DNA of 64,000 bases from Pseudoflavonifractor intestinihominis (GTDB lineage: Bacteria; Bacillota; Clostridia; Oscillospirales; Oscillospiraceae), in NCBI RefSeq assembly GCF_040096055.1, contig NZ_JBBMFK010000002.1, positions 143,690 through 207,689 of the forward strand, written 5' to 3'. This document shows, in pieces, positions 31,578-38,989 of this stretch (its first letter is position 1; the number at the start of each line of letters is the position of its first letter). Made by a program: the position numbers and the translations under genes. The notes beneath the pieces were generated by a model. That model ran no database searches, was not told where the DNA came from, and worked only from the letters and a program-made list of their open reading frames with translations.

Positions 31578-34541
31578 ATGAGCCTGCGCATCGGTATCGA
31601 CATCGGCTCCACCACCGTCAAGGTCGTGGTGCTGGATGAACAGAACAAGCTGCTGTTCCGCTCCTACGAGCGGCACTATTCCAAGGCCCGGGAGCGGGCC
31701 TGCGAGACCCTCCACTCCATTCAGGATATGCTGAAGGGACAGATGGTCCGGATGGTCATCACCGGCTCCGCCGGTCTGGGCGTGGCCAAGGCCGCCGACG
31801 TGGACTTCGTCCAGGAGGTGTACGCCACCGCCGCCGCCGTCCGCGCCTACTACCCGGACACCGACGCCGTCATCGAGCTGGGCGGCGAGGACGCCAAGAT
31901 CATCTTCTTCGGCGGCGCCCTGGAGGAGCGGATGAACGGCTCCTGTGCCGGCGGCACCGGCGCCTTCATCGACCAGATGGCCACCCTGCTGAACGTCTCC
32001 GTCAATGAGCTGGACGAGCTGAGCCTGAAGCACGAGAAGATCTACCCCATTGCCTCCCGCTGCGGCGTGTTCGCCAAGAGCGACATCCAGCCCATCCTCA
32101 ACCAGGGCGGCCGCAAGGAGGACGTGGCCGCCTCCATCTTCCAGGCCGTGGTGGACCAGACCGTGGCCGGTCTGACCCAGGGCCGGGAGCTCAAGGGCAA
32201 GATCGTGTTCCTGGGCGGCCCCCTCCACTTCCTCATGGGCCTGCGGCAGCGGTTCGTGGAGACCCTGAAGCTGGACGATGAGCACGCCATCTTCCCCGAG
32301 GACGGCGACTGTTTCGCCGGTATCGGCGCGGCCCTGTGCTCCTCCGACTACCCCGAGCACCCCTTTGACGACCTGCTCAAGCGTCTGGAGGAGAGCGTGG
32401 ACGCCACCAATACGGTGGACACCATGCCCCCCCTCTTCACCGACAAGGCCGACTACGACGCCTTCCTGGCCCGCCACAACGCCAACCACCCCCCCGAGGC
32501 GGATATCCATACATACACCGGCGACGCCTTCCTGGGCATCGACGCCGGCTCCACCACCACCAAGGTGGCCCTCATCGCCCCCGACGGCGGCCTGCTCTAC
32601 ACCTACTACCACTCCAACCTGGGCAACCCGGTGGCCGTGGTACTGGAGCAGCTGAAGGAGATCTACAAGCTGTGCGGCGACCGGATCACCATCAAGGGCT
32701 CCGCCGTCACCGGCTACGGCGAAGACCTGATCAAGAACGCCTTCGGCTGCGACCTGGGCCTGGTGGAGACCGTGGCCCACTACAACGCCGCCCGCCACTT
32801 CAACCCCGACGTGGACTTCATCATCGACATCGGCGGCCAGGACATGAAGTGCTTCAAGATCCGCAACGGCGCGGTGGACTCCATCATGCTCAACGAGGCC
32901 TGCTCCTCCGGCTGCGGCTCCTTTATCGAGACCTTCGCCAAGGCCCTGGGCTACTCCATCGCCGACTTCGCCAAGCTGGGCCTCTTCGCCAAGCACCCGG
33001 TGAACCTGGGCTCCCGCTGCACCGTGTTCATGAACTCCAGCGTAAAGCAGGCCCAGAAGGACGGCGCCAGCGTGGAGGACATCTCCGCCGGTCTGTCCAT
33101 CTCCATCGTCAAGAACGCGGTGTACAAGGTCATCCGCGCCGCCAGCGCCGACGACCTGGGCAAGCACATCGTGGTCCAGGGCGGCACCTTCCACAACGAC
33201 GCCGTGCTCCGGGCCTTTGAGCTGGAGCTGGGCCGGAACGTGACCCGCCCCACCATCGCCGGCATCATGGGCGCCTTCGGCGCCGCCCTGGCCGCCCGCG
33301 ACCTGCATCTGAACGCCAGCGGCCTGCTCAGCGAAAAGGCTTTACAGTCCTTCACCCACACCGCTAAGCCCGTCACCTGCGGCCTGTGCACCAACCACTG
33401 CGCCCTCACCGTCAACCAGTTCGACGGCGGCCGGAAGTTCATCTCGGGCAACCGCTGCTCCCGCCCCCTGGGCAAGGAGAAGGTGGAGCTGCCCGACCTG
33501 ATGAACTACAAGTACAAGAAGCTCCGGGCCATGCACGGCAAGGGCGAGGGCACCGGCGTCCGGGGCCGGATGGGCATCCCCTTCGGCCTGAACATGTACG
33601 AGAACCTGCCCTTCTGGTTCACCTTCTTCACCAAGCTCAACTTCGAGGTGGTCCTCTCCCCCGAGTCCTCCCGAAAGCTCTACATCAAGGGCCAGCACAC
33701 CATCCCCTCCGACACGGTGTGCTACCCCGCCAAGCTGCTCCACGGCCACGTGGAGGCCCTGGTGGAGGAGGGCGTGGACGCCATCTGGTACCCCTGTATG
33801 TCCTACAACAACGACGAGGGCATCGGCGACAACCACTTCAACTGCCCCGTGGTGGCCTACTACCCCGAGCTGCTGGCCGCCAACGTGCCCGCCCTGAAGC
33901 AGACCAAGTTCCTCAACCCCTACGTGGGCCTGTGGCGCCACAAGGACTTTGCCAAGCGCATCGCCAAGATGATGGAGGAGGAGTTCTCCATCCCCAAGCG
34001 GGAGACCCTGGCCGCGGCCAAGGCCGCCTATGCCGCCTACGACGCCTACGTCCACGACGTGCGCTCCACCGGCAAGAAGTACATCGAGTACGCCCGGGCC
34101 ATGAACATGCCCATCCTGGTGGTCTGCGGCCGCCCCTACCACATCGACCCGGAGATCAACCACGGCATTAACGACCTTATCACCTCCTTCGGCTTTGTGC
34201 TCATCACCGAGGACGCCCTCTCCTACCTGGAGGGCTACGCCCCCCGGAAGGTGCTCAACCAGTGGACCTTCCAGAGCCGCATGTACAACGCCGCCCGCTA
34301 TGTCTGCACCCAGCCCGACATGCAGGTGGTCCAGCTGGTCTCCTTCGGCTGCGGCACCGACGCCATCACCACCGACGAGATGCGCTCCATCCTGGAGAGC
34401 GGCGGCAAGCTGTACACCCAGCTGAAGATCGACGACATCAGCAACCTGGGCGCGGTACGCATCCGTATCCGCTCCCTCATCGCCGCCATCGACGCCCGCA
34501 AGCAGCAGGCCCGCAGCGGCCAGGACGCCGCCAACGCCTGA
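31578..34541 (+). CDS. Large acyl-CoA dehydratase activase-related protein (two ASKHA domains plus HgdB-like domain)
   Basis: The 987-residue protein has two tandem BadF/HgdC ATPase domains. Domain 1 starts RIGIDIGSTTVKVVVLDE and has Cys123 (SCAGGTG) and Cys162 (RCGVF). Domain 2 (from about 315, LGIDAGSTTTKVALI) has Cys442 (ACSSGCG) and Cys481 (RCTVF). In each pair the spacing is 39 residues, as between the 4Fe-4S ligands of HgdC. A CxxCxxxC cluster motif follows (601, 604, 608), then a DUF2229/HgdB-like region with DTVCYPAKLLHGH, YPCMSYNND and SFGCGTDA. Expected chemistry: ATP-driven low-potential electron transfer to the partner gene product. AGGAGTGA decides the ATG at 31578. Confidence 0.85.
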   Translation: MSLRIGIDIGSTTVKVVVLDEQNKLLFRSYERHYSKARERACETLHSIQDMLKGQMVRMVITGSAGLGVAKAADVDFVQEVYATAAAVRAYYPDTDAVIELGGEDAKIIFFGGALEERMNGSCAGGTGAFIDQMATLLNVSVNELDELSLKHEKIYPIASRCGVFAKSDIQPILNQGGRKEDVAASIFQAVVDQTVAGLTQGRELKGKIVFLGGPLHFLMGLRQRFVETLKLDDEHAIFPEDGDCFAGIGAALCSSDYPEHPFDDLLKRLEESVDATNTVDTMPPLFTDKADYDAFLARHNANHPPEADIHTYTGDAFLGIDAGSTTTKVALIAPDGGLLYTYYHSNLGNPVAVVLEQLKEIYKLCGDRITIKGSAVTGYGEDLIKNAFGCDLGLVETVAHYNAARHFNPDVDFIIDIGGQDMKCFKIRNGAVDSIMLNEACSSGCGSFIETFAKALGYSIADFAKLGLFAKHPVNLGSRCTVFMNSSVKQAQKDGASVEDISAGLSISIVKNAVYKVIRAASADDLGKHIVVQGGTFHNDAVLRAFELELGRNVTRPTIAGIMGAFGAALAARDLHLNASGLLSEKALQSFTHTAKPVTCGLCTNHCALTVNQFDGGRKFISGNRCSRPLGKEKVELPDLMNYKYKKLRAMHGKGEGTGVRGRMGIPFGLNMYENLPFWFTFFTKLNFEVVLSPESSRKLYIKGQHTIPSDTVCYPAKLLHGHVEALVEEGVDAIWYPCMSYNNDEGIGDNHFNCPVVAYYPELLAANVPALKQTKFLNPYVGLWRHKDFAKRIAKMMEEEFSIPKRETLAAAKAAYAAYDAYVHDVRSTGKKYIEYARAMNMPILVVCGRPYHIDPEINHGINDLITSFGFVLITEDALSYLEGYAPRKVLNQWTFQSRMYNAARYVCTQPDMQVVQLVSFGCGTDAITTDEMRSILESGGKLYTQLKIDDISNLGAVRIRIRSLIAAIDARKQQARSGQDAANA

Positions 34542-34615
34542 CAGGGCGGCCCCTTCCTCTCAGAATCCCCCACGCCCCAGGGGCGTGAATGTATGCGGAA
34601 AGGACTTAGCTTTCT

Positions 34616-35926
34616 ATGGCAAAACTGGAATACGACAAGACCGGCCGCCTTCTCTTCACCAAGGAGATGAAGGAGGAGTACACCCTTCTGGTGCCCCAGA
34701 TGCTGCCCATGCACTTCGCCATGCTGGTGCGCATCATGCAGACCGAGGGGTACAAGGTGGAGATGCTCAACACCTCCGGCAAGAGCATCCTGGACTACGG
34801 ACAGAAGTACGTCCACAACGACGCCTGCTTCCCCGCCATTCTGGTCATCGGCCAGCTCATCGACGCGGTGAAGAGCGGCAAGTACGATCCCCATAAGGTT
34901 GCCCTGGTCATCACCCAGACCGGCGGCGGCTGCCGCGCCTCCAACTACATCCACATGCTCCGCAAGGCCCTGGAAAAGGCCGACCTGGCCTATGTGCCCG
35001 TCATCTCGGTGAACCTGTCCGGCCTGGAGCACAACCCCGGCTTCAAGCTGTCCCTGGGCTTTATCCGCAAGGCCGTGTTCGCCGTGTTCTACGGCGACAT
35101 CCTCATGAATATCTCCAACCAGGTCCGGCCCTATGAGGTCAACCCCGGCGACACCGATCAGGCCATCGAGGACTGCATGGACTTCCTCCTGGCGGAGATG
35201 AACGTGGGCAGGGGCATGAACCACAAGTCCATGATCGCCAACTTCGAGCGCATCATCGACCGGTTCAAGGCCGTCCCCGTGGCCGGAGAGCAGAAGGTCC
35301 GGGTGGGCGTGGTCGGCGAGATCTACGTCAAATACTCCCCCCTGGGCAACAACAACCTGGAGAAGTTCCTCCTCTCCGAGGGCGCCGAGCCCGTGGTGCC
35401 CGGTCTGGCCGACTTCGTCATCTTCAAGATCTTCAACCGTGACGTGGATGTGGACATCTACGGCGGCAAGTGGATCAAGCAGGCGGTGTGCCGGGTGTTC
35501 GCCGGGTACATCAAGAAGAAGCAGCGGGCCATGATCGACACCATCAAGCGCTCCGGCCGCTTCCGCGCCCCCGGCGACTTTGACGAGCTCCACAGCTACA
35601 TCAAGGGCTATCTGGGCGACGGCAACAAGATGGGCGAGGGCTGGCTCCTCACCGCTGAGATGCTGGAGCTCATCCACACCGGCGTGCCCAACATCGTGTG
35701 CACCCAGCCCTTCGGCTGCCTGCCCAACCACATCGTGGGCAAGGGCATGATCCGCAAGCTAAAGGACGACTACCCCTGGAGCAACATCGTGGCCATCGAC
35801 TATGATCCCGGCGCCACCAAGATCAACCAGGAGAACCGGATCAAGCTCATGCTGGCCAACGCCCGCGGCCTGGCCAAGCAGCACGAGGAGGAGGCCGCCC
35901 GGGAGCAGGAGCCCGCCGGCGTATGA
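34616..35926 (+). CDS. HgdB-like (2-hydroxyacyl-CoA dehydratase / double-cubane-type) protein
   Basis: The 436-residue protein carries the CFPA motif (NDACFPAILVIGQLIDAV), a GGGCRASNYI segment and a C-terminal QPFGCLPNHIVGKG. These are three cysteine-containing motifs placed like those in the C-terminal region of the upstream protein. The two are separated by 74 bp and form one operon. In many clostridia both parts occur as a single chain of about 1,400 residues, and 987 + 436 matches that length. Likely a paired iron-sulfur reductase or dehydratase; no acyl-CoA enzyme genes are adjacent, so the substrate is open. AAAGGA precedes the ATG. Confidence 0.83.
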   Translation: MAKLEYDKTGRLLFTKEMKEEYTLLVPQMLPMHFAMLVRIMQTEGYKVEMLNTSGKSILDYGQKYVHNDACFPAILVIGQLIDAVKSGKYDPHKVALVITQTGGGCRASNYIHMLRKALEKADLAYVPVISVNLSGLEHNPGFKLSLGFIRKAVFAVFYGDILMNISNQVRPYEVNPGDTDQAIEDCMDFLLAEMNVGRGMNHKSMIANFERIIDRFKAVPVAGEQKVRVGVVGEIYVKYSPLGNNNLEKFLLSEGAEPVVPGLADFVIFKIFNRDVDVDIYGGKWIKQAVCRVFAGYIKKKQRAMIDTIKRSGRFRAPGDFDELHSYIKGYLGDGNKMGEGWLLTAEMLELIHTGVPNIVCTQPFGCLPNHIVGKGMIRKLKDDYPWSNIVAIDYDPGATKINQENRIKLMLANARGLAKQHEEEAAREQEPAGV

Positions 35927-36486
35927 ACGGCCTCCGCTTTGTAGATGCCTGCACCGACGAGCACTTCGCCGCCATGTCCCTCATCCATGCGCTGGGCTGG
36001 CGGGACACTTACGTGGGCTATGTGCCCGACGACTATATGGCCCGGGAAATTACCGATGACCGGTGGACAAAGTTCTTTCGGGAGGACTACCAGACCGGGC
36101 GCTGTCATGGACTTCTCCTTTACAGCGGCCACACCCCGGTGGCCGCTATCAACTACGGCCCCGCCCGCACGGAAAACTACAACGCGGGCACCAGCGAGGG
36201 CTCCGACTTCCCTAACGAGGCCTACCGGGGCTGGGGGGAGATCATCTCCTTCTACACCCACCCGGACCACCGGGGCAAAGGGTACGGCGGCCTGCTCTTT
36301 GAGGAGGCCCTCCGCCGTCTGAAGGCCGACGGCTTCCGCAACGCCTTTGTGTTCGTCCTGCGGGAGAACAGCGGCGCCCGGCGGTTCTACGCCGCCCACG
36401 GCTTCCAGTGGGACGGCACCCATGCAGATATTCCCTTCCCGCCTGACGCCATTTGTGTTGACTTGCGGTACACCAGGGCATTATAA
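35923..36486 (+). CDS. GNAT-family N-acetyltransferase
   Basis: The 187-residue protein has the GNAT core: EIISFYTHPDHRGKGYGGLLFEEALRRLKADGFRNAFVFVLRENSGARRFYAAHGF. HRGKGYGG is the acetyl-CoA pyrophosphate loop and NSGARRFY is motif B. It starts with a 4-bp overlap (ATGA) with the HgdB-like gene, so it is translationally coupled as the third gene of that operon. The acceptor is unknown. Its 3' end contains the -35 box of the MATE gene promoter. Confidence 0.9.
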   Translation: MNGLRFVDACTDEHFAAMSLIHALGWRDTYVGYVPDDYMAREITDDRWTKFFREDYQTGRCHGLLLYSGHTPVAAINYGPARTENYNAGTSEGSDFPNEAYRGWGEIISFYTHPDHRGKGYGGLLFEEALRRLKADGFRNAFVFVLRENSGARRFYAAHGFQWDGTHADIPFPPDAICVDLRYTRAL

Positions 36487-36487
36487 T
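36458..36487 (+). promoter_or_regulatory. Promoter of the MATE-lipoprotein unit
   Basis: TTGACT (36458-36463) inside the GNAT 3' end, 18-bp spacer, perfect TATAAT (36482-36487). Start expected near 36494. Confidence 0.75.
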
Positions 36488-36560
36488 AGTGCCATAAGTA
36501 AATGGCCGTCCGTTTTTCCCCTCGCCTTTTCCGGCGGCCCACAGGGATCAAAACCACTGT

Positions 36561-36602
36561 AACAACGGGTTTTCCTCACAGAGGGAAACCCGTTGTTTTT
36601 TA
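36561..36602 (+). terminator. Intrinsic terminator in the MATE leader (probable attenuator)
   Basis: 17-bp stem AACAACGGGTTTTCCTC (36561-36577) / GAGGGAAACCCGTTGTT (36581-36597) with one G-U pair, 3-base loop and six T. It lies between a good promoter and the MATE start, only about 20 bp before the ATG, so it acts on the MATE transcript as well as on GNAT read-through. Confidence 0.88.
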
Positions 36603-36621
36603 CGAAAGGAAGATGAATTTG

Positions 36622-37986
36622 ATGGAAAACAAGATGGGCACCATGCCCATCCGGCGGCTCATCATCCACATGTCCTGGCCCATGATGCTCTCCATGCTGG
36701 TCCAGGCCCTGTACAACATGGTGGACAGCTACTTCGTCTCCCTCATCGACGACAGCGCCTTTGTGGCCCTGGGACTGGCCTACCCGGCCCAGACCATGAT
36801 GGTGGCCATCTGCGTGGGCACCGGCGTGGGCGTCAACGCCATGCTCTCCCGCCGCCTGGGAGAGAAAAAACCGGAGGCCGCCTGCGCCGTGGCCCTGAAC
36901 GGCTACTTCCTCTATCTGCTCTCCTGGGTGGTCTTCCTCCTCTTCGGCCTGACCCTGGGTCCCCGCTTTGTGGGCTTCTTCAACAGCGACCCCCTGGTGC
37001 GGGAATACGGCGGACAGTACCTCACCATTGTGACCGTGTTCTCCCTGGGCGTATGCATGCAGTTCGCCGGCGAGCGGGTGCTCCAGGCAACGGGCAACGC
37101 GGTGGGGCCCATGATCATCCAGGGCGTGGGCGCGGTGGTCAACCTGTTCCTGGACCCGGTGCTCATCTTCGGCCTGGGGCCCTTCCCCGCCCTGGGGGTG
37201 GCGGGCGCCGCCATCGCCACGGTCTTCGGCCAGCTGGTGGGCATGGCGGTGGGCTTTGTGCTGGTGGCCCGAAACAGGGTGATCCGGCTCACCCTGCGGG
37301 GCTTCCGCCCCTGCCCGGCCACCATCCTGGACATCTACCGCATCGGCGGCCCCGCCATTGTGATGCAGTCCCTGAGCACGGTGATGACCCTGGGCCTGAA
37401 CAAGATCCTCAGCCTACCCAAAATGCTGGTGCTGTACGGCGACGCCCCCGTGTTCATCCTCTCCGCCTACTTCAAGCTCCAGTCCTTCGTCTTCATGCCG
37501 GTCTACGGCATGAACAACGGCCTCACCCCCATCCTCAGCTACAACTACGGCGCCCGGCAGCGGGAGCGCATCGCCGGCGGCGTCCGCTTCGCCCTGGCCG
37601 CCGCCCTGTGCATCATGGGGGTGGGCATGGTCATCTTCCTGCTCTTCCCCTGGCTGCTCATGGGGATCTTCAGCGCACCGGAGCTGGCCATGGCCATGGG
37701 CGTACCGGCCCTGCGGATCATCTCCCTCTCCTTCCTGTTCGCCGGGGTGTCTATCATCCTGGGCGCCGCCTTCCAGGCCCTGGGCGTGCCCATGTTCAGC
37801 CTGATCCTCTCCGTGCTGCGCCAGGCCGCCATCGTGCTGCCCGTCTGCCTGTTCTTCGTGTTCACCGCCCCTGAGCTGGTCTGGTGGTGCCTGCCCGTGG
37901 CCGAGGCGGTCTCCTGCGCCGTGGCCCTTGTCCTGTACCGCTGGGTCTACCACGCTAAAATCCTGCCCCTTGGGGCAGCTTCCTGA
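36622..37986 (+). CDS. MATE-family efflux transporter
   Basis: The 454-residue protein has twelve membrane helices in two repeats. MSWPMMLSMLVQALYNMVDSYFVSLI (helix 1 with the usual MATE acidic residue) and the matching second-half start (IGGPAIVMQSLSTVMTLGLNKIL) are visible. Family role: Na+ or H+ driven export of drugs, metabolites or cell-wall related compounds. The open frame continues upstream to an ATG at 36502, through the terminator, without a ribosome site. AAAGGA at 36605-36610 fits ATG at 36622 better than ATG at 36613. A lipoprotein gene follows 12 bp downstream. Confidence 0.92.
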   Translation: MENKMGTMPIRRLIIHMSWPMMLSMLVQALYNMVDSYFVSLIDDSAFVALGLAYPAQTMMVAICVGTGVGVNAMLSRRLGEKKPEAACAVALNGYFLYLLSWVVFLLFGLTLGPRFVGFFNSDPLVREYGGQYLTIVTVFSLGVCMQFAGERVLQATGNAVGPMIIQGVGAVVNLFLDPVLIFGLGPFPALGVAGAAIATVFGQLVGMAVGFVLVARNRVIRLTLRGFRPCPATILDIYRIGGPAIVMQSLSTVMTLGLNKILSLPKMLVLYGDAPVFILSAYFKLQSFVFMPVYGMNNGLTPILSYNYGARQRERIAGGVRFALAAALCIMGVGMVIFLLFPWLLMGIFSAPELAMAMGVPALRIISLSFLFAGVSIILGAAFQALGVPMFSLILSVLRQAAIVLPVCLFFVFTAPELVWWCLPVAEAVSCAVALVLYRWVYHAKILPLGAAS

Positions 37987-37998
37987 GGAGGTCAATCT

Positions 37999-38862
37999 AT
38001 GAAGTCCCTGATTCCCGCGCTTCTGGCCGCTGCGCTGCTCCTCTCCGCCTGCACCGGCGAGACGGCCGTCTCCCCTTCCCCGTCCCAATCCGCCCCTGTC
38101 TCCTCTGCCCGGCCCTCCGATGCGCCTCCCAGTTCCTCGGACGCTCCGGAGGCCCCCGCCTGGTGGGAGAATATCTCCACAGAGGACCTGCCGGACACCC
38201 TGTCCGCCGCGGAGGACGTCCAGGCGGGCAGCGGCAGCCTCTACCGGCTTGCCGAGCTGCCCGACCAAGACATCGTCCTCTACGGCTACGGCGGCGACTC
38301 CGACGGCGCGCCCTGCGGCGTTCTCCTGGCCCGGGGCGACACCCTCACCCCCTTTGACCAGGTCTGCCTCTCCGCCCAGCACCCCATGCTCCCCCAGCTG
38401 CGGTGGGACGACCTGGACGGCGACGGCAGCGGGGAGCTGGCCGTGGTCTACCTGGTGTCCAACTCCGCCGGGTCCAGCGTGTTCGAGCTCCACGTCTACC
38501 GGCCCCTTTCCGACGGCGGCTGGGCGGACTGCGGCCTGCTGCCCGGCTACTACGGCCCCCTGCTGGACGGCCTGCTCTCCTTCTCCTACGACCACGATGA
38601 AAACACCGTCACCATCACCGCCGGCAGCGAGAAGATCAGCGTCTGGTATGACGGCCCCAACGAGCCCGACGGCCTGGCCCCCGTGGGCGGCCTGGTGTTT
38701 TTCCGGTACGAGGACGGCGCCTATACCGCCGTGTTCGGCCTCCAGATCACCGCCGGGGATGCGTCCCCCGCGGACATCGGCACCCTCACCGCCCAGGTGT
38801 CCTACGATGGAGACGCCCTCACCCTGACCGACTTCCGCCTGAACGCCAACGGCGGCGTCTAA
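37999..38862 (+). CDS. Secreted lipoprotein of unknown function
   Basis: The 287-residue protein has a lipoprotein signal peptide (MKSLIPALLAAALLLSAC, lipobox LLSAC with Cys18) and a Ser/Pro-rich linker (19-55). The folded part is about 55-287 and contains one DLDGDGSGELAVVYLV segment, resembling the calcium-binding DxDxDG repeats of FG-GAP or dockerin-like domains. It follows the MATE gene by 12 bp with GAGGAGG upstream, so the two are cotranscribed. It is anchored to the outer face of the membrane. No enzymatic motif was recognised. Confidence 0.8.
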   Translation: MKSLIPALLAAALLLSACTGETAVSPSPSQSAPVSSARPSDAPPSSSDAPEAPAWWENISTEDLPDTLSAAEDVQAGSGSLYRLAELPDQDIVLYGYGGDSDGAPCGVLLARGDTLTPFDQVCLSAQHPMLPQLRWDDLDGDGSGELAVVYLVSNSAGSSVFELHVYRPLSDGGWADCGLLPGYYGPLLDGLLSFSYDHDENTVTITAGSEKISVWYDGPNEPDGLAPVGGLVFFRYEDGAYTAVFGLQITAGDASPADIGTLTAQVSYDGDALTLTDFRLNANGGV

Positions 38863-38868
38863 GCCGTG

Positions 38869-38905
38869 AAAAAAGAGACTGCGCCTGTTGCAGTCTCTTT
38901 TTTCT
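38869..38905 (+). terminator. Terminator after the lipoprotein
   Basis: 14-bp stem AAAAAAGAGACTGC (38869-38882) / GCAGTCTCTTTTTT (38890-38903), 7-base loop, six T forming part of the stem base. Confidence 0.9.
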
Positions 38906-38925
38906 GTTTTATGCCGACGTAACTA

Positions 38926-38954
38926 TTGACTTCTGCCCCACAATTTAGCATAAT
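38926..38954 (+). promoter_or_regulatory. Promoter of the phosphoketolase gene
   Basis: TTGACT (38926-38931), 17-bp spacer, CATAAT (38949-38954), 35 bp before the start codon. Confidence 0.65.
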
Positions 38955-38989
38955 AATAGTGATCTCAAGCGTTCGAGGAGGCTCTTCCG

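Noticed and set aside
31521..33308. Minus-strand open frame opposite the activase gene
   Set aside because: Shadow of the well-supported activase domains; no start signals and Gly/Val/His-rich composition.
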